A stretch of 60,233 nucleotides of DNA from Myxococcales bacterium. Lineage in GTDB: Bacteria > Myxococcota_A > Polyangia > Fen-1088. A model generated the notes under the pieces. It had not been told where the DNA came from. It was given only the letters and a program-made list of their open reading frames with translations, and searched no databases. Location: assembly GCA_025350815.1 (NCBI GenBank), contig JANXXE010000012.1, forward strand, positions 1-60,233, written 5' to 3'. Every line of letters begins with the position of its first letter. Positions within the stretch are counted from its first letter, which is position 1. Both the position numbers and the translations under genes were made by a program. Positions 8,713 to 18,700 of this stretch are shown one piece after another.

Positions 8713-9849
8713 CTAGCGGGCCCAGGGCAGCCAGCCTTTGTCCTTCATCAGAGCGACGCCGCGATCTGACCACAGTTTCAGCCCCGCGAGGTCGAAGTGG
8801 TGATCGTCCTGCATGGTGATCGTGTCGTCCACGGGGACCAAGGCCAGATTGGCGATCTTGCCCGGCAGCGATGTCATGAGGGGTTGGACGATCTTGGCGA
8901 ACGGACTGCCGACCTTGATCGTGGGATCGGTTGCGCCAATTTCGTAGTCGCACGCCATGACGGGAAGGTTGGGCTCTTTCATGTCGGCGCGCAGGTCGGC
9001 AATCAGCTTTGAAATACGCGCCGGAAATCCCGGCCAGTCGCCTTCTGGCAGATGCCGGTCGGTCACGCCCAGCATCATGAACGCACCGGCAAAGGTCACC
9101 TTGCCGATCAGGGGCTTGATCCGCGCAAACAGGGTGCTGTACAGCGGGCCACCCTTTTGCCAATCGCTGGTATTCAAGAAGGACTGTGCCCGGGCAACAG
9201 AGATGAAATGGTAGTCGGGTCCTGCCAAGGCGGCCGCTGCCTTCAACCAGGCCATACCGGGGCCACCTCCGACTTGGTCTGGGTTGAAGGGCTCAGTGGC
9301 GGTGCGTTCCTTGGCGGCCGTGAACTGGGTGCCATCGTAGCTCCACAAGCGAGCCTGGGTATTAAAGAAGTAATTGTGTAATTCGGTGTTGCCGGTTCCG
9401 CGCCCGACCATATTTGAATGGCCGAAATGAACGAATACGATGGCCTTTTCTTTGGGGACCATTGTGCCGTTGATGTTGATGACGATCCCCGAGGCGGGGA
9501 CGGGCGCGCCACCGGCGCCACCAGCGGCCCCACCAGCCCCCCCGGTGCCCGCAGTTCCCCCTGCACCCGCGCCCCCTGCACCCGCGGCGCCCGCGCTAGT
9601 CGTTCCCCCCGCGCCGCCTGTCGCGCCCGCCGTTCCCGAGGCGCCCGCCGCGCCGCTGGCGCCACCGGCGCCGGGCTGGTTCGCAGTGCCCGCTCCTGCT
9701 GTACCTGAACTTCCCGCTGACGAGTTGTCCGGCGCCGGATCGGGGCTTGAGTGGTCCTTGACGCCGCCGCAGGCGGGCAGGATTAGACCGACGGTTAACA
9801 GGGACAATCCGAAAGAGGCTTGCGTTGCCCTGTAACGCGACTTCGACAT
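8713..9849 (-). CDS. Lipoprotein carbohydrate esterase, SASA/SGNH family (paralogue 2)
   Basis: The lipobox is ILPAC (Cys27), followed by a ~90-residue Gly/Ala/Thr linker and an SGNH domain parallel to the 4441-5526 protein. GHSNMVGRG carries Ser145, MLGVTDRHLPEGDW is mid-domain, and DDHHFDLAGLKLW lies near the C-terminus. The last motif has Leu where the paralogue has His. It is predicted to de-acylate extracellular glycans. A good ribosome binding site (GGGAGG) precedes the ATG at 9849. The two copies probably arose by local duplication and now flank the propeller and concanavalin-fold genes. Confidence 0.85.
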   Translation of the reverse strand: MSKSRYRATQASFGLSLLTVGLILPACGGVKDHSSPDPAPDNSSAGSSGTAGAGTANQPGAGGASGAAGASGTAGATGGAGGTTSAGAAGAGGAGAGGTAGTGGAGGAAGGAGGAPVPASGIVININGTMVPKEKAIVFVHFGHSNMVGRGTGNTELHNYFFNTQARLWSYDGTQFTAAKERTATEPFNPDQVGGGPGMAWLKAAAALAGPDYHFISVARAQSFLNTSDWQKGGPLYSTLFARIKPLIGKVTFAGAFMMLGVTDRHLPEGDWPGFPARISKLIADLRADMKEPNLPVMACDYEIGATDPTIKVGSPFAKIVQPLMTSLPGKIANLALVPVDDTITMQDDHHFDLAGLKLWSDRGVALMKDKGWLPWAR

Positions 9850-9949
9850 CGTGGAACCTCCCAGGCGGTATTCATGTGGCGCCGTGCGCCCCCCTTGCCG
9901 GCGCCGGACGTGCGGCTAGTAGCAGTGATGTCCGTCAGCGGGACAAAGG

Positions 9950-11635
9950 TTACGGTCGCCCTTGGCGGGCGGGCGACGGCGGGCGGGGCCCTATCTGTCC
10001 CTGGTACTGCGCGGCGACTTCCTGGGTCGCGGCATCGGGCGGCCCCAGTTCCACCAGGGCGCGGTGCAGAAGGCGCGCGGCGCTTTCGCTATCGCCCCTC
10101 AAGAACTGCAAATAGCCCAGCCACGCGACGGGCAAAGCGGCGCCGGGGTTGAGGCGTATGGCCGCATCCAGGTCGGCCCGCGCCGCCCCCACCTGATCCA
10201 GCAACGTCCGCGTGGCGCCCCGGCGGGTATAGAAGATCGACAGCTGCGCAGGCTCCAGGGTGCCCTCGGGACACAAGGCCAGCGCGCGATCATGGTGGGC
10301 GAGGGCGTCCTGCAACAGTACTGCGGAGCGTGTGTTGATGCCGTGGGTGAACAGGTCACCGCCGACGGCGCTGTGGGCGCGACAGGATTGCGGGTTCACC
10401 GACAGCGTGGCGGCCGCCAGTGTGGCATCGTCGCGCCAGTCCAGGTGCCGCCGGTTTGCGATGCCGATCCAGATGAGGACGACAAGCCAGCCCAGCGCGC
10501 GTGTGGTCGTCTGGCCCGGTAGCGACAGCCGCGGCACGATCCGCGCGGTTGCAAAAGCCGCTGCCACGGCGATCCCCACAAGCGGCAAGTACAGGAAACG
10601 TTCGGCAGCTGGTACTGGTATGGGCACGATGTTGGCGACAGGCCCCAGTGCCAGGGCGAACCACCCCAGGCCGTAGGCGATGCCGCGCTGGCCGCGCAGG
10701 GCAGTCACCGCGATCGCGCCGGCGAACGCGACGCCAACCAGCACCGCCGGGATCCACGTGGTCACCGACCGGTCTTCGAACGCGAAGAATCCCCCGTAGT
10801 CCGCGCACAGCGGCCAGGGAAGGGCCACAAGGCGCAGGTAATGGGCGAACACCGTCGGCATGCCGCCAACGGTCGTCGCAAGCGAGCCACCCGGATGGCG
10901 CCCGTAGGTGCCCGCGACGTTCATCGGTCCAAAACGCAGCGCCAGGTAGCCCAGGGTGACGACGGCGAACAAGCCCAGTCGCGCCAGCCGCTGGTGCAGG
11001 GCGCGGGCAAACCCGTCGGTGTCAGCGCCAACGACGACAAACCCCAGCCACAACAAAGGCATGACCACCGCCGATTCTTTCGACAGCAGCGCCAGTGCAT
11101 AAGCGAAAAGCGCGCGGCCCGTGGCGCCGCGTTCGGCCCACAGCAGGGCGCCGAGCACGAACACCGTCACCAGGCTGTCCTCCCGAAAAGACGCGTTGTC
11201 GACGGTCTCGGTGACGACGGGGTGCACGGCGAAAAGCAAGGCGGCCACCAGCGCGAACGCCCGATTTGGTGCGGGCAGGATCCTCCGGGTGAACGCCAGC
11301 AGCAGCAGAGCCGCCGCCAGGTGCCACAACAGGCTTTGTGTCTTCGCGATCGCCGGCGCGGTGCCGAAGACGTGGTCGACCATGTAACTGAAGGTCACCA
11401 GCGGCCGCCAGGTGCCTTCGAAGGACGCCGCGAAGTAGTCGCGCGAAAACAGCGTGCCCACCGCGCCCGAGCCCAAAAAGGGGCCCGCGCGGGCAATGAC
11501 CAGCGTTTCGTCGTAGGTGTAGCCGTTCGTCAGCGCGCGCGCGAACGCCAGTAGCATGACAAGCGCGATGATCCAGGGCTGCTTGTCGAAGGTGCGGACA
11601 GCGAACGGGTGGGGCCCGCGGACGCGCACGGCCAT
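9950..11635 (-). CDS. Multi-pass GT-C-type glycosyltransferase-like protein with TPR tail
   Basis: This 561-residue protein begins with a membrane helix and the loop NGYTYDETLVIARAG, whose Asp-Glu pair is typical of GT-C transferases that use lipid-linked sugars. Ten or more hydrophobic segments follow to about residue 400. The C-terminal ~130 residues form TPR-like helices (AHHDRALALCPEG, ADLDAAIRLNPGAA, AARLLHRALVELGPP). The layout matches bacterial TMTC/O-mannosyltransferase-like proteins. Its stop is 1 bp from the start region of the lipoprotein gene at 11636-12142, so it is probably the last gene of an operon with the kinase. Confidence 0.75.
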   Translation of the reverse strand: MAVRVRGPHPFAVRTFDKQPWIIALVMLLAFARALTNGYTYDETLVIARAGPFLGSGAVGTLFSRDYFAASFEGTWRPLVTFSYMVDHVFGTAPAIAKTQSLLWHLAAALLLLAFTRRILPAPNRAFALVAALLFAVHPVVTETVDNASFREDSLVTVFVLGALLWAERGATGRALFAYALALLSKESAVVMPLLWLGFVVVGADTDGFARALHQRLARLGLFAVVTLGYLALRFGPMNVAGTYGRHPGGSLATTVGGMPTVFAHYLRLVALPWPLCADYGGFFAFEDRSVTTWIPAVLVGVAFAGAIAVTALRGQRGIAYGLGWFALALGPVANIVPIPVPAAERFLYLPLVGIAVAAAFATARIVPRLSLPGQTTTRALGWLVVLIWIGIANRRHLDWRDDATLAAATLSVNPQSCRAHSAVGGDLFTHGINTRSAVLLQDALAHHDRALALCPEGTLEPAQLSIFYTRRGATRTLLDQVGAARADLDAAIRLNPGAALPVAWLGYLQFLRGDSESAARLLHRALVELGPPDAATQEVAAQYQGQIGPRPPSPARQGRP

Positions 11636-12142
11636 CTACGGTCCGGCGTCGACGGGATCGAAGGTGATGCCGCCATCGGGCCGCACCCCGCAACGCAGGG
11701 TTGCGTCCTGCGGGCAATCGTCGATCACGTCGGGGATGCCGTCCTGGTCGGCATCAGGCAGGGGACCTGCGCCCAGCAGGATGACCTGTTCGTGCCAGGT
11801 CTGCGGCAGGACGTTCACACGGGCCGCCCCTTCAGCGACAAGCATCGTGTCAACCATGCCGCGGGCAATCACCTTCAACGATCCCGTGAACGGGCCGCCC
11901 AGTTGCACCAGGACCTTGCCGAGGGGTTGCTCGACGGTTGGGGGCGCCAGTGTTCCCGTTTCGGGCAAGCGTTTGCGGAAAATCGAGGCGTCGCCGCCCA
12001 ACACAACGATGTCAACGAACGCGGGCATCGCGCCGTTGCTGTCAATGAGGGTTAGCTGGACACCCGTTGCGCCGAGTCCCTCGTCCCCGCACGCCGCCAG
12101 CGGCACGCACAACCACAGCAGCCAGCCACAGCGGGACATCAT
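11636..12142 (-). CDS. Small lipoprotein with Asp-rich (TSP3-like) calcium-type motif
   Basis: The start chosen is the ATG at 12142, which overlaps the kinase stop by 4 bp (ATGA) and gives a lipobox LAAC (Cys18). The 168-residue product has a beta-rich middle and near the end an Asp-rich segment, DADQDGIPDVIDDCPQD, like thrombospondin type-3 calcium repeats. This segment is common in outer-surface proteins of Myxococcota. The role is unknown. Tight coupling to the kinase suggests a shared regulatory or envelope function. Confidence 0.75.
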   Translation of the reverse strand: MMSRCGWLLWLCVPLAACGDEGLGATGVQLTLIDSNGAMPAFVDIVVLGGDASIFRKRLPETGTLAPPTVEQPLGKVLVQLGGPFTGSLKVIARGMVDTMLVAEGAARVNVLPQTWHEQVILLGAGPLPDADQDGIPDVIDDCPQDATLRCGVRPDGGITFDPVDAGP

Positions 12143-13668
12143 CGACCGTGCGTCTCGGTGCCCAATTTTTCCAGGTCGAGGGTGATGGTCTTGTCCCGGT
12201 CGGCGTCGAACTGTACGGGCGTGCCCAGGTAGCCCTTGTACTTGGCGATGGCGCGGTGGGGACCCTCGGTCAGCATGACGGGATTCGTGCTGGGCTCTTT
12301 GGCGCCGTCGACGAATATCTCGCTCATCTCCGGTGTCACCTTGAAGATGATCGTGACTTTGCGAGCCGACGGCGCCTCGACCTCGGCGGCGGGGCGGACG
12401 GCATCGCCACGCATGCGCGGAACGACAATCATCGCCACCAGCGCGAAAACGGGGATCGGAATCAGCCACGGCCATTTCGGTCTTGGCCGCGGCACGGGCT
12501 CGGGCTGACCGGTTCGGATCTGTCCCGGCGGCGTCAGGGTGGTGGCGGCCACTCCGGGGCTGGGACGTGAAGACCGATCGAGTTCGAGTACGGCGTCCGG
12601 GCGATTGCTGGGGCCGGTCGCCGTCCGGGGCCGGCTGGGGGCCGATGCCCGCGTGGCCAGGTCGACCAGCACCGGCGCCGCCAACGCTTTCACCGCCGAG
12701 GATTCTCGAAATGTGGCGTCGGCCGCGGGTGGTGCTGGCATCGGTTTCCGGGGCTCCGACGCGGCGGCCGCCCGGGCGGTCAGGGCGGTCTTCAGCAAGG
12801 TCGCGAAGTCACCCGCGGTGGGGGGACGACGGTTGCGATCCTTGTGCATGGCCGACTCCACCAGACGCACCAGTTCCGGCGGGGCCTCGGGACAGAATTT
12901 TGCCAGCGGCGGGGCGGCGCCCGAGACCACCGCGGTCAGCACCTGCATGACGTCTTCACCGTCGAACGGGGGACGCCCCGCCAGCATGTAGTACATGACC
13001 ACGCCCATCGCATAGACATCGACGCGCACATCCACGTCTGCGGCACCGGCCGCCTGTTCGGGCGCCATGTATTGCGGCGTTCCGACGGTGAATCCGGCGC
13101 GTGTTCCTTTGACCCGCTTGCCGACGCTGGCCAGCGCCTTGGCGATGCCGAAATCCAGAATGCGCGGCGTCTCGCGGCCGCCAGGCGACTGCGCGAAGAA
13201 GATATTGTCCGGCTTGATGTCCCGGTGAATCAGGCCAAGCGCGTGCGCCGCCCCCAGGCCCGACAAAAGTTCGAGCGCCGTGGCGACGACGTTTGCCGCC
13301 TCCATGCGCCCAGCCCGCTCGAGGCGTGCGCCCAGCGTTTCGCCACGCAGGCGATCCATGACGAAGTACAGCGCACCGTCGGGCGTCAGCCCCATATCGG
13401 TGACGCTGATTATGTTGGGATGCCCGATCGCGGCGGCCGCCCGTGCTTCGGCTTCGAATCTCTCTCGCACATCGTCGACAGCGGCCAGTTCGGGCCGCAG
13501 CACTTTCACTGCGACAGGCTTTTGCAGCAGCAGGTGCTGCGCCTCGTACACCAGCCCCATCGCGCCGCCGCCAAGCGGTTTGCCGACTAGATATTTCCCT
13601 TCCAGGATCTGACCCTCGGTCAGCGGCGTCGCCGGCGCGGGGGTCACGTCCAGATCCATTGGCCCCAT
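12139..13668 (-). CDS. Hanks-type serine/threonine protein kinase, membrane-anchored
   Basis: With ATG 13668 as start (ATG 13659 is also possible) the protein has 509 residues. Kinase motifs are complete: glycine loop GGGAMG (33-38), Lys55 in VAVKVL, HRDIKPDN (148-155), DFG (172-174) and APEQ (202-205). A Pro/Ala/Ser-rich juxtamembrane region leads to one membrane helix (about 399-417) and an external PEGA-like beta domain (about 435-500). It should phosphorylate Ser/Thr in cytoplasmic targets in response to an envelope signal. The downstream lipoprotein gene overlaps its stop by 4 bp. Confidence 0.92.
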   Translation of the reverse strand: MGPMDLDVTPAPATPLTEGQILEGKYLVGKPLGGGAMGLVYEAQHLLLQKPVAVKVLRPELAAVDDVRERFEAEARAAAAIGHPNIISVTDMGLTPDGALYFVMDRLRGETLGARLERAGRMEAANVVATALELLSGLGAAHALGLIHRDIKPDNIFFAQSPGGRETPRILDFGIAKALASVGKRVKGTRAGFTVGTPQYMAPEQAAGAADVDVRVDVYAMGVVMYYMLAGRPPFDGEDVMQVLTAVVSGAAPPLAKFCPEAPPELVRLVESAMHKDRNRRPPTAGDFATLLKTALTARAAAASEPRKPMPAPPAADATFRESSAVKALAAPVLVDLATRASAPSRPRTATGPSNRPDAVLELDRSSRPSPGVAATTLTPPGQIRTGQPEPVPRPRPKWPWLIPIPVFALVAMIVVPRMRGDAVRPAAEVEAPSARKVTIIFKVTPEMSEIFVDGAKEPSTNPVMLTEGPHRAIAKYKGYLGTPVQFDADRDKTITLDLEKLGTETHGR

Positions 13669-13791
13669 TCTTATCGACCGGGGCCAAAGGCCGAAATTTG
13701 TTGTGCAACGCAATGCGCGATTTGTGCGGGCCGCACACCGCCGAGCACCCGGCTGGAGCGGGTCCGGCATTCGTGATTAAGTGACCCTGCC

Positions 13792-14805
13792 GTGCAAATG
13801 CGACGCCTCGACCGCTGCCCCGCCTGCGACGCTGGCGCCCAGGTTGCGGTGTACCCGCACAACGATCTCACCGAGATCGACGCCTCGGCGTCCGAGATCG
13901 GGCCCGAACTGAGGCACAGCGATTTCGTGATCTGTTCGCGCTGCGAGCTGCTGTACGCGCAGTGGCGACAGGTCGACAACGAGATGGAAGGCTACTACGG
14001 CCTGTTCGCGAAATACGAGCACCGGACCTATGCGCTTTACCCGCCGCCGGCGTCCTACCTGCACGCGAAAGAGCGTCGCATTGCCCGGGTGGTCGACGAT
14101 CTTTCGCGGCTGGGCCTGCTGCGGCCCGGGATCAAGGTTCTGAATCTGCGCTGCGAGGCGGGCGCCCTGGCCGCGGCCCTTCGCGCGAAACACGGCATTA
14201 CCGACGTCGACGGGCTGGAATACTTCGATACCAACCTGCGCTATGCCCGTGAGCAGGGTCTGATGAAGAACCTGGCACCGTTCGTCCCGAACAAGTTCAA
14301 GATTCCATTCGCCGCATCCGCCTACGACCTGATCGTCGCCAATCACATCATGACCCACGCCATCGATCCCCGGCAGATGCTGGCCGATCTGCGCGGCCTG
14401 TTGGCGCCCGGGGGTGCCATCTTCCTGTACGGCGAGGTCGACCACGTGGCGGCCTTCGGTGCCGGCTGGCATTTTGCCCAGTTGGGCATCAACAACTTTC
14501 ACAAGCAGCTTTTGACTGACGCCAGCCTGGAAAATATGTCGCGCCTGGCGGGCTTCAGCTACCAGTTCGTCGGTCGCGGCGCCCCGCACTTCTTCGATGC
14601 CCTGATTCGCCCGGCGCCCGCAGTCGCACCGGGTGATCTGCGCCGCGGGGATTCGGCGTCGATGGCCCGTGCCTTCCGCCGCTGGGGGCGCCTGCACCTG
14701 ATTGCGCGCCTCAAGCGCGAGACCGAGCAGCGACTGCCGGGCGCCGTGGGCCTGGCCCGTCGTCTGTTGGGACGCGGCGCGGCCGCTGTTACACCTCCGC
14801 ACTAG
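13792..14805 (+). CDS. Class I methyltransferase-like protein with N-terminal zinc ribbon
   Basis: GTG 13792 or ATG 13798 may be the start. Cys pairs CPAC (near 10) and CSRC (near 50) form a zinc-ribbon like that of sugar C-methyltransferases. The SAM-binding region (VLNLRCEAGALAAAL) lacks the usual GxGxG, although a post-I acidic residue follows in VDGLEYFD. Later elements (YDLIVANHIMTHAIDP, LLAPGGAIFLYGE) fit the fold. The family modifies nucleotide sugars or glycan intermediates. It opens the carbohydrate locus and is followed directly by a LamG lipoprotein gene. Confidence 0.7.
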   Translation: MQMRRLDRCPACDAGAQVAVYPHNDLTEIDASASEIGPELRHSDFVICSRCELLYAQWRQVDNEMEGYYGLFAKYEHRTYALYPPPASYLHAKERRIARVVDDLSRLGLLRPGIKVLNLRCEAGALAAALRAKHGITDVDGLEYFDTNLRYAREQGLMKNLAPFVPNKFKIPFAASAYDLIVANHIMTHAIDPRQMLADLRGLLAPGGAIFLYGEVDHVAAFGAGWHFAQLGINNFHKQLLTDASLENMSRLAGFSYQFVGRGAPHFFDALIRPAPAVAPGDLRRGDSASMARAFRRWGRLHLIARLKRETEQRLPGAVGLARRLLGRGAAAVTPPH

Positions 14806-14853
14806 GTGCCAGACGACGCGAGGGTGGCAAAGGGGGGTACAATCAAACACCCC

Positions 14854-15645
14854 GTGCAGCGCCGCCTTGTTGTGATGATTGTGTGGCTTGCTGGGTGCCG
14901 GGCGGCCAATCCCGCCTACACGCCCTTCCAGATCGCCGCCGATGCCAGCGATTTATCGCGTGCGGACGGTGTTGTCGAACCGACCAGCGACGGCAATGAC
15001 TTTTCCCGCGTTCCCGCCATCACCTGTCCTGCCGACAACAACCTGATACTGTGTTGCCGGTTCGAGGGGTCCTTGAAGGACGAATCGCCGTCCAAGCTGA
15101 ATGTCCAGTCAGGCACCGTTCGTTTCGCCCCCGGCAAGGATGGCCAGGCCGTGCGCATTGCAGCCGATAGCATGGTCCATACGCCCATGGGCGTCGTGCC
15201 GGCTTCGGCGCATGCGACGCTTGAGGCGTGGATTTCGCCGTCGACCCTTCCCGAAGGTTCGCAACGCGCGGGAGTCCTCGACCACAACAGCGGCTATTCG
15301 ATCTTCGTCTATCCCAGTGGGGTAATCAGATGTGGCGGCGTGGGCGCGATGGAGCTCTTGTACTCGCCGCCGGGTTTGATCAGGGCAGGCGTCTGGTCAA
15401 GTGTGGCCTGTGTCGTCGACGACAACACGATGACCCTGTGGGTGGACGGCGTCTTGAAGGCGTCGCAGGCCAAGCAACCCACCACCACCATGATGGGGAC
15501 GGAGGTGGTGATTGGCGCCAATAATGTCGACAGCGCCAACCCCGACCTCGATCCCTTCGACGGCATGGTCGACAACGTTCGCATATGGCATAGCATTCGT
15601 ACCCCCGCGCAGATCTGCGCGGCGTCGTTGAACTGTCAGCCCTGA
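14854..15645 (+). CDS. Lipoprotein with LamG (concanavalin-like) domain
   Basis: The GTG at 14854 is preferred because it gives a short lipoprotein signal ending LAGC, with AAAGGGGGGT about 15 bp upstream. The frame extends back to a GTG at 14806, directly after the previous stop. The mature part contains a LamG-3-type beta-sandwich: LCCRFEGSLKDESP, ATLEAWISPSTLP, SVACVVDDNTMTLWVDG, FDGMVDNVRIW and a closing Cys pair. It is predicted to bind carbohydrate at the cell surface. Confidence 0.75.
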   Translation: MQRRLVVMIVWLAGCRAANPAYTPFQIAADASDLSRADGVVEPTSDGNDFSRVPAITCPADNNLILCCRFEGSLKDESPSKLNVQSGTVRFAPGKDGQAVRIAADSMVHTPMGVVPASAHATLEAWISPSTLPEGSQRAGVLDHNSGYSIFVYPSGVIRCGGVGAMELLYSPPGLIRAGVWSSVACVVDDNTMTLWVDGVLKASQAKQPTTTMMGTEVVIGANNVDSANPDLDPFDGMVDNVRIWHSIRTPAQICAASLNCQP

Positions 15646-15713
15646 GCTGTCAGTCCGCAGGAGGCGTTCGGGGGACAAGCGGCGAGGGGGTGCCGGCGTC
15701 TTTCTTGCGCAGA

Positions 15714-18700
15714 TCAATCACCGGTGAACAGGGTCTCGATGGCAGCCGTCAGCAGCTTGTTGTTGGCGTCGAACATGTCGCGCACGTCAAAGCGCGGGAT
15801 CTCCCAGCGCGCTGTCAGATCCTGCGGCTTGCACACCCGCCGGGCCATGGTCACGCCTCCGATGAAACCCAGCTCCTTCATGACCATCTTCGTCAGGTGG
15901 TTCCAGGTGCCCGGCCCGCCGTACGGATAGGCCACGTGGATATCGCGCAGGCCCACCTTGTCGCGGAAGAACTGCGCCGCGGTGGACAGTTCGTGGCGCT
16001 GGTCGGCCTCGCTCAGGCGGCTGAGCATGGGATGGCTGTGCGTGTGAATGCCGATGTCGTGTCCGGCGGCCTGAAGGTCCTTCAGTTCGTCGACGCCCAG
16101 GTAAACGCGCTTGGCCAGTGGGGCCTCGGGGCCGAAGGTCTCCTCGACAATCTTTTGTAAAATGGGCGATACGACTTCGTAGGGCAGCTCGTAATTCAGC
16201 GCCAGCTTGAAGTTGCGCGTCTCCTCGTTGTCGTAACGGTACGGGTTGCTGATGCCCAGGATCTTCGGATCATCCAGTTCGTAGGCGTGGCGGACGGCGG
16301 CCAGGCGTTCGTTGAACCGCCGGCGAAATTCGTCGATGCCCAGCTTGCCATGCAGCAGGTGAATGCGGTGCACATCCAGCAATCGCCCATTCACCAGTGG
16401 GGCGCTGGGGCAGTAGACGCTGGCGGGAACCTTCCAGCGCGCCAGGACGGGCGCCGCATGTTCGTGGAAATCTTTGAGGCCGTCGTCGAAGGTCAGCACC
16501 GCCACCGAATGCGGCAGCTTCAGGTCGGCGTTCAGCAGCTGCGCCATCGTGACGAACTGGAATTCGCGGCTTAGCTGTTCGACCTGCTGATCCAACTCTT
16601 CCGGCGTGATGCCGTTAAGCCCCGGGAACGGCGCCCCGGCTTTGGGGTGGCAGTAGTGATAGCTGAGAATAAGCGCGTGGCGATCTTCGATCGACGGCAG
16701 GCTGGGCTGAAAATCAAAGTCGATGTTGCTGGCTGTGATGTGCTTGGTGCGCTTGACCCGCAAATCGTGGGCGCGCGCCTCAAGTGGATTCATCACCGGC
16801 CAGCGCCCCGGCAGAACCAGTGCCAGGCTGTCGCACGCATCGTCGTAGATCTGGACCAGCGGGACCCTGGCATTGGCGGCGCGCACCGCCGTGCTGATGG
16901 CGTCCTGGTATTCGTGCGACGAAATCAGCACGACGTCCACCTCGTCCCATTTGACGGCGGAAAGGTCCAGTTCGGGATAAACGGAAAATGGCTCTTGTTC
17001 GCCGCGCAGGTGGTCGAAGGGGACGAATCCTGCGACCGTCACCTGCGGGAAATCCGGGATGTACATGTACAGGCACCGCGTGTGCTGGCGCGTGCCGGCG
17101 ATGAGAACACGCGTCGGACGTTCGGCCCACGACAGCATCGCCTTTTCCAGTTCGTACTTGGCGCGGTAGTCGCGGTACCAGGCGGCTATCTTGTTTTCTT
17201 CTTCGAGGTACTTGTCCCGCTCGCCGGTGTCGTAGGCCGCCAGGTACTTCTGCGTGACCACCGCCCATTCGGCGTCGGCGCGCTGCTTGCGCAGTTCCAG
17301 CAGGCGATCGATGAGCTCGGGCCTGCGGTAAGGCGCGCAGTCGACCAGGCGGCCTTGCAGATACAGATAATCGATTGCGGTCCCCAGCGCGCAGACCAGC
17401 GCATCGAGGGGCGTCTCGACAATGGGTTCTTTGTTGATGTTGAACGACGTGTTCAGTACCAAAGGCACGCCGGTGCGGTCGAAGAACGCCTTGATCATCC
17501 GGTAGTAGTCGCCCTGCTCGGCCTCGGTCACCGTCTGCGGGCGCGTCGTGTGGTCGATGTGGGTGACGGCGGGGATGAGGGTCCGTTTGGGCTCGCGCAC
17601 ACGCGGAAGCAGCAGCATGAAGGGGCTGGGACCGTCCAGTTCCAGCCATTCGGCGGCGTGTTCGGCCAGGATGCTGGGCGCATACGGGCGGTAGCCCTCG
17701 CGGAACTTCACCGACCCGTTCAGGTGATCCTTCATGTGCAGCTGGCGGGGATCGGCGACGATCGATCGATGGCCAAGGGCGCGCGGCCCGAACTCGGAGG
17801 CGCCGTCGAACCACGCCACGACCTTGCCGTCGGCGACCAGATTGCCCACCTCGGCCGGGGTGGCGGGCCGGTGCTTGATGTCAAATCGGGCCAGCACGTC
17901 GCCGATTTCCTGATCCGTATACGACCGCCCGGTGTACGCGTGCTTCATCGTGGCGCGGGCGCGCCGGGATTTGTCGGGCCGCAGGATGTTGAAGTACCCC
18001 CACAGCGCCAGGCCGAACGGCATCCCGGTATCGGAACAACCGGGCTGAACCCAGACTTCTTTGATGGGCGTTTCTTCCAGGATGCGCAGGTTCGCGGCGC
18101 CGTTCAGGGCCACGCCACCCGACACGCACAGGCGCGTGCTGCCGGTCTTTTCGTGGGCGTACTTCGCCATGCGCACGAACTGCCGCTCGCATTCTTGCTG
18201 AACATCGTAGGCCACGCGCGCCGGATACGGCTCTGTGACCCGTTCGCGGTCCTCGCAGCGCTGCACGCCCTTGGCGACCAGACGCGAATTGGGAAATCGC
18301 GTGAAAAACCCGCTGTAGTCCGTGGTCATGCCCTGGTCCTGCGGCTGAAAATCCAGCACCGGGCCGGGCTGGTGTTCGCCGTACGGGGCAAGCCCCATGA
18401 CCTTGCCGTAGCCCTTTTCGGGGCCGTAGGGCAGCACGCCGCCCGTTATCATCGAATACAGGCGGCCGATGCCCCAGTGGTTGCCGCGTTCGATGTCGCG
18501 CGTCTGGTCGTAGGTCATGTGGAACAGCGACTGCGTGTTCAGGCGCGATCCGACTCCGTCGACCACCAGCACGGCGGCCTCGTCGTAGCCCGACGGGTAA
18601 AACGCGCTGGCGGCGTGGGCGCTGTGGTGGTCCGCGACCAAGATCTTGTCGCGTGGGAAATCCAGATTGACCTTCAGATAGTCGTGTTCAAGCTTGCGGT

